Shown here: positions 28,441 to 37,336 of the stretch, in pieces
Layout of the letters: each line of letters begins with the position of its first letter
Numbering within the stretch: position 1 is the stretch's first letter
Origin: Methylomonas sp. LW13
GTDB lineage: Bacteria; Pseudomonadota; Gammaproteobacteria; Methylococcales; Methylomonadaceae
Assembly (NCBI RefSeq): GCF_016865255.1
Contig: NZ_CP033381.1
Coordinates: forward strand, 682,001 to 746,000
Length of the DNA: 64,000 bases
Reading direction: 5' to 3'
The notes under the pieces: generated by a model
Databases searched by the model: none
Seen by the model: only the letters and a program-made list of their open reading frames with translations
What the model was told of the DNA's origin: nothing
Made by a program: the position numbers and the translations under genes

Positions 28441-29819
28441 TGGCCAGCGTCGATACCTGGTGGACACGCTTGAGTCCGACAGCCAAACGCAATCTGGCCG
28501 TCGGCAGCATCGGTACCGTGCTGTTGGCCGTCATCATCGCGTTAGCCACTGTCACCCCGGAAGTCAGCAAGCCGCTCAGCAAACAGGCCACCATCCAACA
28601 CATCCTGACCGATAGCGATCCACGCTCGCTGGGAATCGACGGCATTTCCGCGCAATTACGCGATCTGCTGCAGAAAAACGACGAACAAGCCCGCCGGCTG
28701 GCAGCGATCGAAGAACAGCAACGCCGTGAGCAGCAATCCGACGAAATCCGCTTCAAACAATGGACCACCGCTGAGCGTGAAACCTATGAAGCCAAACTGC
28801 AAGCCGTCACAGGTGAAGTCGAGTCGCTGAAGAACAAAGCGTCCACACCGTCAACGACCGGCATCCCAGGCGAGGTCACTCAATCCACCCTAGAACCATC
28901 TGCACTCGGAAGACCGTCAAACCGCCGCCCAAACAACCCTCCATTCGACAACGGCCAGGACGATCTCAACCGCGTCTTCGAGCAAGCTGCTGTGCCCGGA
29001 CCGACATCTGGCAATGCCGGTGTCTCGGGAGGACGCGCCAATAGCCCAGCGCCGGCGGCGATGCAGATTCGCGTCATCCAGGAAGGCACTGAGCAGTCTA
29101 ATGGCAAAGACAAAGACGCCGCGCCGACCAACACTCACGGCCAGTCGCAGCCAAGCCACGCTAACAGCGACGTTTTCATCCCGGCTGGCAGCATTTTGAC
29201 CGGGGTGTTGTTGAATGGTCTCGATGCCCCGACTGGCCGCAAAGCCAAGAAAGAACCCATGCCGGTGCTGTTTCGCATCAAGAAGGAAGCCATTCTGCCT
29301 AACCGTTTCCATGCCGATGTACGCGAGTGCTTTCTGCTGGCTGCCGGCTTTGGCGATTTGAGTGCTGAGCGCGCCTACTTTCGCGGTGAGACCTTTTCCT
29401 GCGTTCGCCAGGACGGTGGCGTGATCGAAGTGCCGATGAATGCCTATGCCACTGGCGAAGATGGCAAAAACGGGGTGCGTGGCCGGGTGGTCTCCAAACA
29501 AGGTGCGTTACTCGCCCAGTCCATGATGGCCGGTTTTCTGCGCGGCTTTTCCGATGCCTTCGGTCGTAACCAGATTCCGGTGCTGATGACCGGCGGCATA
29601 GGCGCGTTATCTGGTACCACACCGTTCCAAAGCGCCTTTTCCTCGCAATCGATGGAAGGTGGTGCCTTGAAAGGTGCCGGTTACGCCATGGAACGGCTGT
29701 CGCATTTTTACATGGACATGGCCGAGGAGATTTACCCGGTCATCGAGGTCGATGCCACCCGCCAGGTTAACTTCATCGTGCAAAAAGGCACGGCATTGAA
29801 GTTGAAAACCCCAAGCTGA
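28440..29819 (+). CDS. traB: TraB, channel scaffold spanning the envelope (VirB10 counterpart)
   Basis: The 459-residue protein has one inner-membrane segment (VGSIGTVLLAVIIALATV, 21-38) and a coiled coil near 70-120 (EEQQRREQQSDEIRFKQW). A Pro/Asn-rich stretch across the periplasm follows, then the C-terminal beta-domain (FIPAGSILTGVLLNGLDAP near 245, later VRGRVVSKQGALLAQSMMAG). These are the parts of VirB10-like proteins. It links the inner-membrane ATPases to the TraK/TraV outer ring. Confidence 0.93.
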   Translation: MASVDTWWTRLSPTAKRNLAVGSIGTVLLAVIIALATVTPEVSKPLSKQATIQHILTDSDPRSLGIDGISAQLRDLLQKNDEQARRLAAIEEQQRREQQSDEIRFKQWTTAERETYEAKLQAVTGEVESLKNKASTPSTTGIPGEVTQSTLEPSALGRPSNRRPNNPPFDNGQDDLNRVFEQAAVPGPTSGNAGVSGGRANSPAPAAMQIRVIQEGTEQSNGKDKDAAPTNTHGQSQPSHANSDVFIPAGSILTGVLLNGLDAPTGRKAKKEPMPVLFRIKKEAILPNRFHADVRECFLLAAGFGDLSAERAYFRGETFSCVRQDGGVIEVPMNAYATGEDGKNGVRGRVVSKQGALLAQSMMAGFLRGFSDAFGRNQIPVLMTGGIGALSGTTPFQSAFSSQSMEGGALKGAGYAMERLSHFYMDMAEEIYPVIEVDATRQVNFIVQKGTALKLKTPS

Positions 29820-29845
29820 TTTTCACTAAAACACGGAATCGATTT

Positions 29846-30670
29846 ATGTCTCTACGCCAAACCCGTTTACTGCTGGCATCACTGTTAGTCACTTCAACTG
29901 CCTTCGCTGCCAACCCGTCAAAACCGCCCATCTCGGATATTGCCGCCGGCCTGTTGTCGATCAAAATCGACGGCATGCAAGACTTGCCGATTTCGGGCCT
30001 GAAGATGGTCAAGTCCGGCGAGCAGACGGTGTTTATGTCCAGCAACGGTCGCTTTGCCTTTTATGGCGGCAAATTGATGGACATCTGGACCCAGCAGGAG
30101 ATCAAGGAATTGGCGGATATCGATCGCATCGCCAACCGCATCGACCTGTCGCGGATGAAACTCAAGGCTGATGATCTTGGCGCCCTGACTGTCGGCCACG
30201 GCAAAGGCCAGGTGCTGGTTTTCATCGATCCGCGTTGCCCATATTGCGGCAAGGTGATGAAAGACCTGCAAGCCTTGCAAGACCAATACACCTTCAAACT
30301 GGTGATGGTCCCCATCCTCGGCCCCGAATCGCAAAACATCGTCGTGCAACTGGCGTGTCAATTGGGCACCAACGATACCAAGGCCAAAGGCGCTGTGCGC
30401 GAGCGACTGTTGAAACAGGATTACGCGGGCTTGCCGACCGAACCGCCGGTGCAGTGCAACAAAGAGCCACTGCAAAAAGCCGTGGTCACCGCCAAGTTAT
30501 TCGATTTGAAGGGTGTGCCGTTTCTGATTGCGCCTGACGGACGCACCCACAGTGGCGCGCCGGAATCGTTAGCTGATTGGTTAGCGGATAAACCGAAACC
30601 GTCATCCAGTCTGGCAACGACGCCCGATACAAACGCCCAAAACGCAAACGCACCGGAGAATAAGCCATGA
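29846..30670 (+). CDS. dsbC: DsbC-type periplasmic disulfide isomerase of the transfer region
   Basis: The 274-residue protein has a signal peptide (LLLASLLVTSTAFA), an N-terminal dimerisation-like part, and a thioredoxin domain with the active site CPYC at 131-134. The cis-proline loop is GVPFLIAPDGR. It probably forms or reshuffles disulfides in Cys-rich TraN, TraU and TraW. In SXT-type elements a DsbC gene lies within the tra block; here it is between traB and traV. The stop overlaps the traV ATG. Confidence 0.9.
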   Translation: MSLRQTRLLLASLLVTSTAFAANPSKPPISDIAAGLLSIKIDGMQDLPISGLKMVKSGEQTVFMSSNGRFAFYGGKLMDIWTQQEIKELADIDRIANRIDLSRMKLKADDLGALTVGHGKGQVLVFIDPRCPYCGKVMKDLQALQDQYTFKLVMVPILGPESQNIVVQLACQLGTNDTKAKGAVRERLLKQDYAGLPTEPPVQCNKEPLQKAVVTAKLFDLKGVPFLIAPDGRTHSGAPESLADWLADKPKPSSSLATTPDTNAQNANAPENKP

Positions 30671-31182
30671 ACGCCTTACCTTCAATGTCACGTTATGGCT
30701 TAGCCGTGCTATTGATCAGCATTTTCAGCGGCTGCGCCACCACCGATTACGGCTGCAAAGGCATGCCTGACGAGCCGAGCTGTCTGTCGACGACGCAGGC
30801 TTACCAAGTCACTAATACGGCGATAACCGAAGCACCTCCGGAAAATATCCCCAGTTCGGAGTCAACCTCAACACCGGCACTCGCACTACCGTTACAGCAA
30901 CCCGTGCCCAAGATCGAAGATCCCACACCGATTCGTACACCCTCACAGGTCATGCGCATCTGGATCGCGCCTTGGGAAGATGCAGACGGCGATTTGATGG
31001 TGTCCAACTATGTCTACACCGAACTGGAACACAGGCGTTGGATGATCGGCAAGGCGGCTTCGACAACCAGTTCTTCGTTGATCCCGCTGCAAGTCGAACA
31101 ACGTCCACCGGAGAGACGCGCCAATGTCGATACCGGGGACGACGAGCGTCCAGTCAATGGATTGAGCAAATCATTGCCTTGA
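30667..31182 (+). CDS. traV: TraV, outer-membrane lipoprotein (VirB7 counterpart)
   Basis: The 171-residue lipoprotein carries a signal peptide ending ISIFSGC, with lipidation at Cys23. It has the short Cys pair typical of TraV (DYGCKGMPDEPSCLS). A Pro/Thr-rich middle and a C-terminal strand (RIWIAPWEDADGDLMVSNYVY) follow. A start at the seventh codon (Met of MSRYG) is possible. TraV fixes the TraK/TraB core to the outer membrane. Confidence 0.9.
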   Translation: MNALPSMSRYGLAVLLISIFSGCATTDYGCKGMPDEPSCLSTTQAYQVTNTAITEAPPENIPSSESTSTPALALPLQQPVPKIEDPTPIRTPSQVMRIWIAPWEDADGDLMVSNYVYTELEHRRWMIGKAASTTSSSLIPLQVEQRPPERRANVDTGDDERPVNGLSKSLP

Positions 31183-31287
31183 TGGGGCAACCCATTTAAC
31201 CGCAGGTCCCACACACCCTGCGAGACTGAGCGGACAACCGCTTAAAACCTGCCGGACTAACCCTCCGAGATTCGACGGGCAACCGTC
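31182..31287 (+). repeat. three small hairpins with 4-nt loops upstream of traA
   Basis: ATGGG-GCAA-CCCAT (31182-31195), AGCGG-ACAA-CCGCT (31229-31242) and GACGG-GCAA-CCGTC (31274-31287) are spaced 45-47 bp. Each is followed by TTAA or similar, and two by ACCTG, so they look like degenerate tandem repeats. The stems differ while pairing is kept. They span the traV/traA gap in the transcript and may set pilin mRNA processing or stability. Confidence 0.6.
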
Positions 31288-31313
31288 TCTTAACCTGAAT
31301 GAGGATATTTTTG

Positions 31314-31613
31314 ATGAAAGCGTCAAATCGAAGCGGGGTCTTGATGGCCCTGGCATCGTTATTGTTTATGTTGATGGCCAATGATGCCATGGCCGGTACC
31401 GGCGGTACCGAGTTCAACACCGTCTGGACCTTGCTCACTGGCTGGGTTGAAGGCTTGCTTGGTCGGATCATTGCCATCGTGTTCGTCATCGTCGGCCTGG
31501 TCGCCGGTGTCGTACGCGGCAGCATCATGGGCTTTGTGCTGGGGATTGCCAGTGGTGTCGGCCTGTTTGCGGCACCGACCATTATCACCAATATCGTGAC
31601 TGCCACGATTTAG
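31314..31613 (+). CDS. traA: TraA, pilin precursor
   Basis: The 99-residue protein has a long signal peptide (MALASLLFMLMANDAMA, cleavage probably after Ala27). The mature part of about 72 residues has two hydrophobic helices (IIAIVFVIVGLVAGVV and GFVLGIASGVGLFAAPTIIT) joined by a short loop. That is the plan of F-type pilins. A GAGGA lies before the ATG at 31314, so the slightly longer frame is not used. It is set apart from its neighbours by hairpins, which may let pilin be made in excess. Confidence 0.88.
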   Translation: MKASNRSGVLMALASLLFMLMANDAMAGTGGTEFNTVWTLLTGWVEGLLGRIIAIVFVIVGLVAGVVRGSIMGFVLGIASGVGLFAAPTIITNIVTATI

Positions 31614-31624
31614 GCCTTACCACG

Positions 31625-31882
31625 ATGACCGGTTCAATTATTGATACCGAGACTGCGGCGGGCAACCGCCGCCTTGCTTCATTGGCACACGATAAGCGGA
31701 CCGTCAGGGTCCAAGACGTCAACGGCCAGCCAATCAACCCTTGCCATCCGGCCAGAGCCCGGCAGTTATCACGCAAAAAACGTGCGGTTCGCGTTTGCCG
31801 GCATCCCTTTACGATTCGTTTAAATCCGGAATACCCAGCCGAAGCCTTGCAGAAAATTTACGAAGAGGATCACGCACCATGA
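31625..31882 (+). CDS. free-standing RRXRR (PLMP-like) domain protein in the tra operon
   Basis: The 85-residue protein has, in residues 25-67, the N-terminal domain of IscB/IsrB proteins: VQDVNGQPINPCHPARARQL, then RAVRVCRHPFTIRLN. The PLMP motif of IscB appears as PINP. Nothing of the RuvC or HNH parts follows. The stop overlaps the traC ATG (ATGA), so it is translated with traC. The ribosome site is poor, and a hairpin with a GCAA loop lies in its first codons. In IscB this domain helps bind the guide RNA; here it may bind nucleic acid or have a structural role. That role is inference. Confidence 0.75.
   Translation: MTGSIIDTETAAGNRRLASLAHDKRTVRVQDVNGQPINPCHPARARQLSRKKRAVRVCRHPFTIRLNPEYPAEALQKIYEEDHAP
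31655..31672 (+). repeat. hairpin with GCAA loop downstream of traA
   Basis: GCGGCGG-GCAA-CCGCCGC lies 41 bp after the traA stop, within the first codons of the RRXRR gene. It belongs to the same repeat type as the three upstream hairpins (preceded by GAGACTG, as at 31223) and has the strongest stem. It could protect the traA mRNA 3' end or limit translation of the RRXRR gene. Confidence 0.6.
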
Positions 31883-34293
31883 CTAACTCGCAACGCCAAC
31901 GTGCCGATCAGTTGTTCACGGTACTGGCCTACGAATACGACCATCATCTGTTTCTGATGGCCGATAGCAGTATTGGCTTCGGCTTTCTGTGCCGGCCGAT
32001 GACCGGCGCCGATGCCAGCGTGTCGGCTCGGGTCAACGTTTTACTGAATCAGGACTGGCCGCCGGAAACGCTCTTACAAGTGTCACTGTGGACCTCACCG
32101 GACATCGAGGAATCGCTGGCCATCATGCAAACCCGGCGTTTGAAACAGCAAAAACCGACCTATAAAACCATGACCCAAGCCAGTATCGAGTTCTTGCGGC
32201 AAGGCACCACCAAACCGCCGGAAGCGATCTCCGGAGCACGCCTGCGGCGCAGTCATATTCTGGTCACGGTCAAATTGCCGATGGCCTATCCAAGACCCAG
32301 TGAACAAGACATCCGTCGTGCCAGCGAATTGCAAATGGCCACGCAGCAATCGCTGTCGACCATCGGCCTGTATCCGGAACTATTGGGCGCCGATCAGTAT
32401 GTGCGCATTCTGAACACGATTCTCAACTGGCAGCCCGATGCCGGCTGGAAAGATCGGGTGGTACCCGAATGCGATCCGACCCAACTGATCCGCGACCAAT
32501 TGCTGGATTACGACAACGCCCTCGAACTCGATGAAAAAGGTCTGTGGCTGGGACATAAGCGCGTCAAGACACTATCCGCCAAACGCACACCCGATCATTT
32601 TTACTTCGGCAGCGCCAAAAGCTATTTGGGCGACATTCTGTCCGGTACCCGTGGCATCCGCCAGAATGCTTTGCTCAGTCTGACCTTGCATTACCCGGAT
32701 GCCGAATCGACCCGGTCAAAACAAGAAGGCGTTAGGCAATTCATTACCAACCAGGTCAATACGCCGATTGCTCACTTCCTGCCGGTGTTGGTCCAACGCA
32801 AACACCATTTCGACGTGTTATTCGACGCCTACCATGACGGCGACCGGCCAATCCGGGCCTATTTCGGCGTGCTGCTGTTTTGCGACGAAGCTGAAGAAGC
32901 GGCGGCGGTCTCCAATGCGCGGGTGTATTTTCGGGAGCTGGGTTTTCAACTGTTGGAAGACAAGTATTTCTGCCTGCCGTTTTTTCTGAATTGTTTGCCG
33001 TTTGGGCCGGAACGTTCGGCGATTACTGATTTGAAACGCTATCGCACCTTGGCCACCCGGCATGCGATTCCGTTGTTACCGCTATTCGGCGATTGGGCGG
33101 GCACCGGCACGCCGACTTTGAATTTCGTCTCACGCAACGGTGAACACATGGCGGTCTCGTTGTTCGATACCACCGGCAATTACAACCTGTGTATCGCCGC
33201 CGAATCTGGCAAAGGCAAATCCTTTCTGACCAACGAGATCATCGTTAGCTATCTGACCGAGGGCGCACAAATCTGGGCCATCGATGTCGGTCGATCTTAC
33301 GAAAACCTCTGTGAAGTGCTGGAAGGCGATTTCGTCAAATTCACTCACGGTTCGGGGATTTGCATGAATCCTTTCGAGATCGTGCAGAACTTCGAGGAGG
33401 AAGCCGACATGCTGGCCGGCTTGGTCAGCCAAATGGCTGCGCCAACCGAGAAACTCACCGACTTTCAAACCGCAGGTCTCAAACGGATATTGAAGCAACT
33501 GTGGACTGAAAAAGCCCAATCCATGTCGGTGGACGACATTGCAAAATGCCTGTGTACCGAAACCGATCAACGCTTGAAGGATGTCGGCGAGCAGTTGTTT
33601 CCGTTCACCACCCGAGGCGAATACGGTCGCTACTTCAACGGCAAGAACAACGCCAAGTTCACGAATGACTTTACCGTCCTGGAACTGGAAGAACTCAAGG
33701 GCCGCAAGCACCTGCAGCAGGTGGTCTTGCTGCAGCTGATTTACCAGATCCAGCAGGAAATGTATCTCGGTGAACGCAACAGGCCCAAGATCGTCATTAT
33801 CGACGAAGCCTGGGATTTGCTCACCGAAGGCGATGTCGCCAAGTTTATGGAACACGGCTATCGGCGGTTTCGTAAATACGGTGGCGCGGCGGTAACCATC
33901 ACCCAGTCGGTGAACGACTTATACCGCAATGCCGCCGGCCGCGCCATTGTCGAGAATTCGGCGAATATGTATTTGCTCGGCCAGAAAGCCGAAGTCATCG
34001 AAGGCATGAAGCAGGATCGTCGATTGCCGTTGTCGGATGGCGGCTATGAATTGCTAAAAACCGTGCACACCTTACCCGGCGCCTATTCAGAGATTTTCTT
34101 CATCACGGAGATGGGTTCCGGCATCGGCCGACTGATCGTCGATCCTTACAAACGCATTCTGTTCTCCACCAAACCCGAAGACGTCAACGCCTTGAAGCAG
34201 CTCCGCCGGCAAGGCTTGAGTTTGGGTGATGCCATTCAACAACTCATCGACAACCGCAGCAGCAAACCCAGGGAGATTACCTATGGATCCTAA
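31879..34293 (+). CDS. traC: TraC, type IV secretion ATPase (VirB4 counterpart)
   Basis: The 804-residue ATPase powers pilus assembly. It starts at the ATG at 31879; a longer frame to 31741 overlies the RRXRR gene. The N-terminal VirB4-type domain includes QLFTVLAYEYDHHLFLMAD. Walker A is ESGKGKS near 442-448, and Walker B IVIIDEAWDLL near 635-645, followed by GGAAVTITQSVNDL. The motifs look intact. It reads into the trbI-like gene with an 11-bp overlap. Confidence 0.95.
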   Translation: MTNSQRQRADQLFTVLAYEYDHHLFLMADSSIGFGFLCRPMTGADASVSARVNVLLNQDWPPETLLQVSLWTSPDIEESLAIMQTRRLKQQKPTYKTMTQASIEFLRQGTTKPPEAISGARLRRSHILVTVKLPMAYPRPSEQDIRRASELQMATQQSLSTIGLYPELLGADQYVRILNTILNWQPDAGWKDRVVPECDPTQLIRDQLLDYDNALELDEKGLWLGHKRVKTLSAKRTPDHFYFGSAKSYLGDILSGTRGIRQNALLSLTLHYPDAESTRSKQEGVRQFITNQVNTPIAHFLPVLVQRKHHFDVLFDAYHDGDRPIRAYFGVLLFCDEAEEAAAVSNARVYFRELGFQLLEDKYFCLPFFLNCLPFGPERSAITDLKRYRTLATRHAIPLLPLFGDWAGTGTPTLNFVSRNGEHMAVSLFDTTGNYNLCIAAESGKGKSFLTNEIIVSYLTEGAQIWAIDVGRSYENLCEVLEGDFVKFTHGSGICMNPFEIVQNFEEEADMLAGLVSQMAAPTEKLTDFQTAGLKRILKQLWTEKAQSMSVDDIAKCLCTETDQRLKDVGEQLFPFTTRGEYGRYFNGKNNAKFTNDFTVLELEELKGRKHLQQVVLLQLIYQIQQEMYLGERNRPKIVIIDEAWDLLTEGDVAKFMEHGYRRFRKYGGAAVTITQSVNDLYRNAAGRAIVENSANMYLLGQKAEVIEGMKQDRRLPLSDGGYELLKTVHTLPGAYSEIFFITEMGSGIGRLIVDPYKRILFSTKPEDVNALKQLRRQGLSLGDAIQQLIDNRSSKPREITYGS

Positions 34294-34600
34294 ATCGCAA
34301 TGGCTCAGCACCACGCTAATTGCTGCTTGTCTGGGTGGCATCGGCGGTTGGCTGGCGGCACAACAGCAGCTACAACAACCCTTGGCGCGCCTGAATCTGG
34401 TTACACCGGTGTTCGTCCTTGATCGCGCCAAGCTGATTCAATCGATACCGCCCAATGCCAGCCAGGAACACATGGCCAAGATCGTCGAGGATTGGCAAGG
34501 TCAGGCCAAAAAGCTCAGTGATGCGGGTTATCTGGTCATCGATTCGACGGCGGTGGTGGCTGCTCCGGAGGATGTCTATGTTCGACAAGCCGGACGCTAA
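34283..34600 (+). CDS. TrbI-like F-type transfer protein
   Basis: The 105-residue protein has an N-terminal membrane segment (TTLIAACLGGIGGWLAA) and a periplasmic tail (VFVLDRAKLIQSI, then LSDAGYLVIDSTAVVAAP) like small TrbI proteins of F-type systems, which adjust pilus growth. It starts inside the end of traC and overlaps the next start. It is assigned by position between traC and trhF as much as by sequence. Confidence 0.7.
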   Translation: MDPKSQWLSTTLIAACLGGIGGWLAAQQQLQQPLARLNLVTPVFVLDRAKLIQSIPPNASQEHMAKIVEDWQGQAKKLSDAGYLVIDSTAVVAAPEDVYVRQAGR

Positions 34601-35123
34601 ACGTAGGATTAAACCACGGTTCCGTTCTCGGCCGCGTTTAGCCCAGTTTCTACTCAAGGCGGTACCGATCTTGTTGCTGGTGTTAGCGGTGGAGCGCTAT
34701 ATCGGCCAACGTTTTCTGATCGGTGGCGACGACCAGGTCGATCGCTGCCTGCCGGACAAATGGATTTACCTGATCGACACGCACAACAAGGACATCTGGC
34801 GCGGCGATTTGATTGCCTTTCGCGCCGAACGCATGGCGCCTTTTTTTAAGGATGGGCAGATCATCGTCAAAATCGCCGCCGGCGTGACCGGCGACACCAT
34901 TCACGTCGATCCACAGCACACCACGGTCAACGGTGAACGGGTCATTGATGGGTTGCCGTTGACCGAGAAACTCAAAAGGCCCGCGACCCAATTCAAACGT
35001 CATGAAACCATTCCACCCGCTGCCTATTGGGTAACCGGACAAACCGACAAAAGCTTCGATTCACGTTACTGGGGCTATGTCTACGACCACCAAGTCATTG
35101 GACGGGCCTATGCGTTGTTTTGA
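34578..35123 (+). CDS. trhF: TrhF, S26 signal-peptidase-like transfer protein
   Basis: The 181-residue protein has one N-terminal membrane segment (LLKAVPILLLVLAVERY) and an S26-type peptidase fold (LIDTHNKDIWRGDLIAF, IIVKIAAGVTGDTIHV, YWVTGQTDKSFDSRYWG). The usual catalytic Ser near residue 55 is replaced by Cys-Leu-Pro (DRCLPDKW), while a Lys is present in IVKIAAG. It may therefore process a peptide with a Cys nucleophile or only act structurally. The start at 34578 is chosen because GGAGG lies 6 bases before it. Confidence 0.85.
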   Translation: MFDKPDAKRRIKPRFRSRPRLAQFLLKAVPILLLVLAVERYIGQRFLIGGDDQVDRCLPDKWIYLIDTHNKDIWRGDLIAFRAERMAPFFKDGQIIVKIAAGVTGDTIHVDPQHTTVNGERVIDGLPLTEKLKRPATQFKRHETIPPAAYWVTGQTDKSFDSRYWGYVYDHQVIGRAYALF

Positions 35124-36309
35124 GCCACCTCAATTTCGTTGGCGGCAAGTGGCGGTCTGTTTTCTTTGCTGGTTCAGTGTGCAATCGGTTCAGGCAGAAG
35201 AAGCTTGGCTGCAACGTTCTCAGGCTATTTTGCAGGCATTGGAAGGCCAGGCTAGGCCCGATTGGTTGAATGGCCAATCTGAACAGTTGGACGTGAAACG
35301 CCAGGCGCAACAAGTGTTGGAAGCGTCGCAAGCGATCCAAACAGAGGCGCTATCGACTGGATCGGAAAACGTCCAGCCGACATCCATTTCGAACAAGCCA
35401 CTCACGCTGTTGTTTGTTTCCTTCTCGCTGGGTGAGTCCGCACTGAAAAGCATCTTCGAAGAATCGGCAGGTCGGGAAGACATATTGCTGGTGTTGCGCG
35501 GCCCAAAGCCTGGTCAAAAACTACCGGCGTTAATGGCCGATCTCAAGCGATTGTTGAAAGGCATTGATCCTCTGCCCAACATCGTGATCGACCCCACCCG
35601 TTTTCAGCGCTGGTCGGTAACGTCAGTACCGGACATCGTTGTCGAACAGGAAGGCAAATCTCGGTTACACGTTCGAGGTGTCAGCAGTCTGTCCTGGCTG
35701 GACGAGCAGATTAAAGCCGGCAAACAAGGTGATTTGGGAACGATGGGCGATGTCGGCGAGATTGCTGAAATCGATTTGCTTGAAGAGATCAAACGCCGGA
35801 TGGCCGCCATCGACTGGAAACAAAAGCAGCAACAAGCTATCGCTCGGTTTTGGGAGCAGCAGAAATTCGAAGTGCTGCCGGTGGCTCAGGCCGATCGTGA
35901 TCGGAGCGTGGATCTGACCATCACCGCCCCGCGCGATCTGACGGCACCAAATGGTCAACTGATCATCCGAGCAGGACAAACCGTCAATCCCTTGGATAAG
36001 ATACCGTTTGGCCTATGCCTGAAGGTGTTCGATGCCACTGTGCCGGCACAAGTTGAGCTGATTCAACATCAGTCCTGCCAGAACAAACAGGCTCGGGTGA
36101 TGTATTTGGCCACGTCGCTGCCGCGCCAGTCCGGGTGGGACAGCTTGCAACGTTTGGAAACCGCGTTACAGGCACCGGTGTATCTACTGACGCCGGATGT
36201 GCGCAGTCGTTTTCAATTACAGCAAGTACCGGCTATCGTCGAACAATCCGGTAACCACTTAGTGGTTCATGAACGAAAACTGCCTGTCTCTTCGGGAGAG
36301 CGATCATGA
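35110..36309 (+). CDS. traW: TraW fused to a TrbC domain, periplasmic pilus assembly protein
   Basis: The 399-residue protein joins two F-plasmid functions. After the signal peptide (VAVCFLCWFSVQSVQA) comes a TrbC-type thioredoxin-like domain (LTLLFVSFSLGESALKSIF near 100, VTSVPDIVVEQEGK). A TraW domain follows from about 220 (RSVDLTITAPRDLTAPNG, QTVNPLDKIPFG, later DVRSRFQLQQVPAIVEQSG). F encodes these as separate genes; the fusion is usual in SXT and IncA/C types. It overlaps trhF by 14 bp and traU by 4. Confidence 0.88.
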   Translation: MRCFEPPQFRWRQVAVCFLCWFSVQSVQAEEAWLQRSQAILQALEGQARPDWLNGQSEQLDVKRQAQQVLEASQAIQTEALSTGSENVQPTSISNKPLTLLFVSFSLGESALKSIFEESAGREDILLVLRGPKPGQKLPALMADLKRLLKGIDPLPNIVIDPTRFQRWSVTSVPDIVVEQEGKSRLHVRGVSSLSWLDEQIKAGKQGDLGTMGDVGEIAEIDLLEEIKRRMAAIDWKQKQQQAIARFWEQQKFEVLPVAQADRDRSVDLTITAPRDLTAPNGQLIIRAGQTVNPLDKIPFGLCLKVFDATVPAQVELIQHQSCQNKQARVMYLATSLPRQSGWDSLQRLETALQAPVYLLTPDVRSRFQLQQVPAIVEQSGNHLVVHERKLPVSSGERS

Positions 36310-37334
36310 AACGATTCGTTTTCCCTTGGGTTTTGGGAGGCTTGATAACACTGGCAACCCCGCTTTATGCCGACACCACCAATAGCGTCGATCCGTTGTG
36401 CTCGGACGCCGAACTGTGGTCCGGCAAACTGATCACTGATATTTGCTGGAGCTGTCTGTTTCCGATTCGAGCGGCCGGGGCGTCGCTGGGTGGCGGCACT
36501 GTACCGAGTATCGCTACCGACGAGAAGTTCTGTTTCTGTACCGATAGCATGAACATTCCGGAACTCGGTATGACCATGGGCTTATGGAATCCGGCCCGGT
36601 TGATCGAGATCGTTCGTAATCCCTGGTGTTCGCCTGCGCTGGGCGGGCATAAGTTCAGTGCTTCAAATGTGCGATTGATCGCCACCACCGGCAAGGCCGA
36701 CTTCGATGCCAGCGAGATGTCGTTTTTCAATTACCACTATTTTGCCTTTCCTCTGACTATCCTGCTGGACCTGTTCTGGGATGGTCGTTGCAACAGTGAT
36801 GGCTATCGGGATTTCGATCTGTTGTACGTCTCAGAACTCGATCCCACCTGGAACAACGACTTGCTGGCATTCTTCACCAGTCCGGAAACAGCCTTGTTTG
36901 CTAATCCGGTGGCCATTTCCGCATGTGTTGCCGATGCCGCAGCGGCGGCCACCGGCAATCCATTGGATGCCTTGTTCTGGTGTGCCGGTGCTTGGGGTCA
37001 TATGTATCCTTTATCCGGCATTTCGCCGACCAGTTACGGCACCGATCCCAGAATTACCAGTTTGTTGGCCACGCGGGCGACGGCGTCATTGCATCGGCGC
37101 GGGTTGGCCTGGAAAACATCGGGCAACGATGCTTTGTGCGGTGGCTATATCTACCCCTTTATCCCGAAATCGCAATACCGGCTATCGATGTTTTATCCGG
37201 TCGCCGAAACCGAGTCCAATCACGCCATTGGTGAGACCACCTTCAAGTGGGGTGCGGGTCGCACGTATCCAGGGCCAGGTGAAGATCATCTATACATCTT
37301 ATGGCGTTTTCAAGACTGCTGTGTTGGCCTATAG
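36306..37334 (+). CDS. traU: TraU, conjugative pilus assembly and DNA transfer protein
   Basis: The 342-residue periplasmic protein has a signal peptide (VFPWVLGGLITLATPLYA) and the Cys-rich TraU pattern: DICWSCLFPIRAAG near 45-58, FCFCTDSMNIPELGMTMGLW, later ACVADAAAAATGNPLDALFWC and CCVGL at the end. The many cysteines fit the DsbC gene upstream. The length is near the F TraU (330). Confidence 0.94.
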   Translation: MKRFVFPWVLGGLITLATPLYADTTNSVDPLCSDAELWSGKLITDICWSCLFPIRAAGASLGGGTVPSIATDEKFCFCTDSMNIPELGMTMGLWNPARLIEIVRNPWCSPALGGHKFSASNVRLIATTGKADFDASEMSFFNYHYFAFPLTILLDLFWDGRCNSDGYRDFDLLYVSELDPTWNNDLLAFFTSPETALFANPVAISACVADAAAAATGNPLDALFWCAGAWGHMYPLSGISPTSYGTDPRITSLLATRATASLHRRGLAWKTSGNDALCGGYIYPFIPKSQYRLSMFYPVAETESNHAIGETTFKWGAGRTYPGPGEDHLYILWRFQDCCVGL

Positions 37335-37336
37335 CG

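Noticed and set aside
31741-31878. N-terminal extension of TraC by 46 codons
   Set aside because: The extension overlies the RRXRR frame and is low in protein-like character. TraC homology starts at the ATG at 31879.
31614-31882. An IscB insertion with an omega RNA
   Set aside because: There is no RuvC or HNH coding sequence and no long structured non-coding stretch next to the gene; only the one domain is present.
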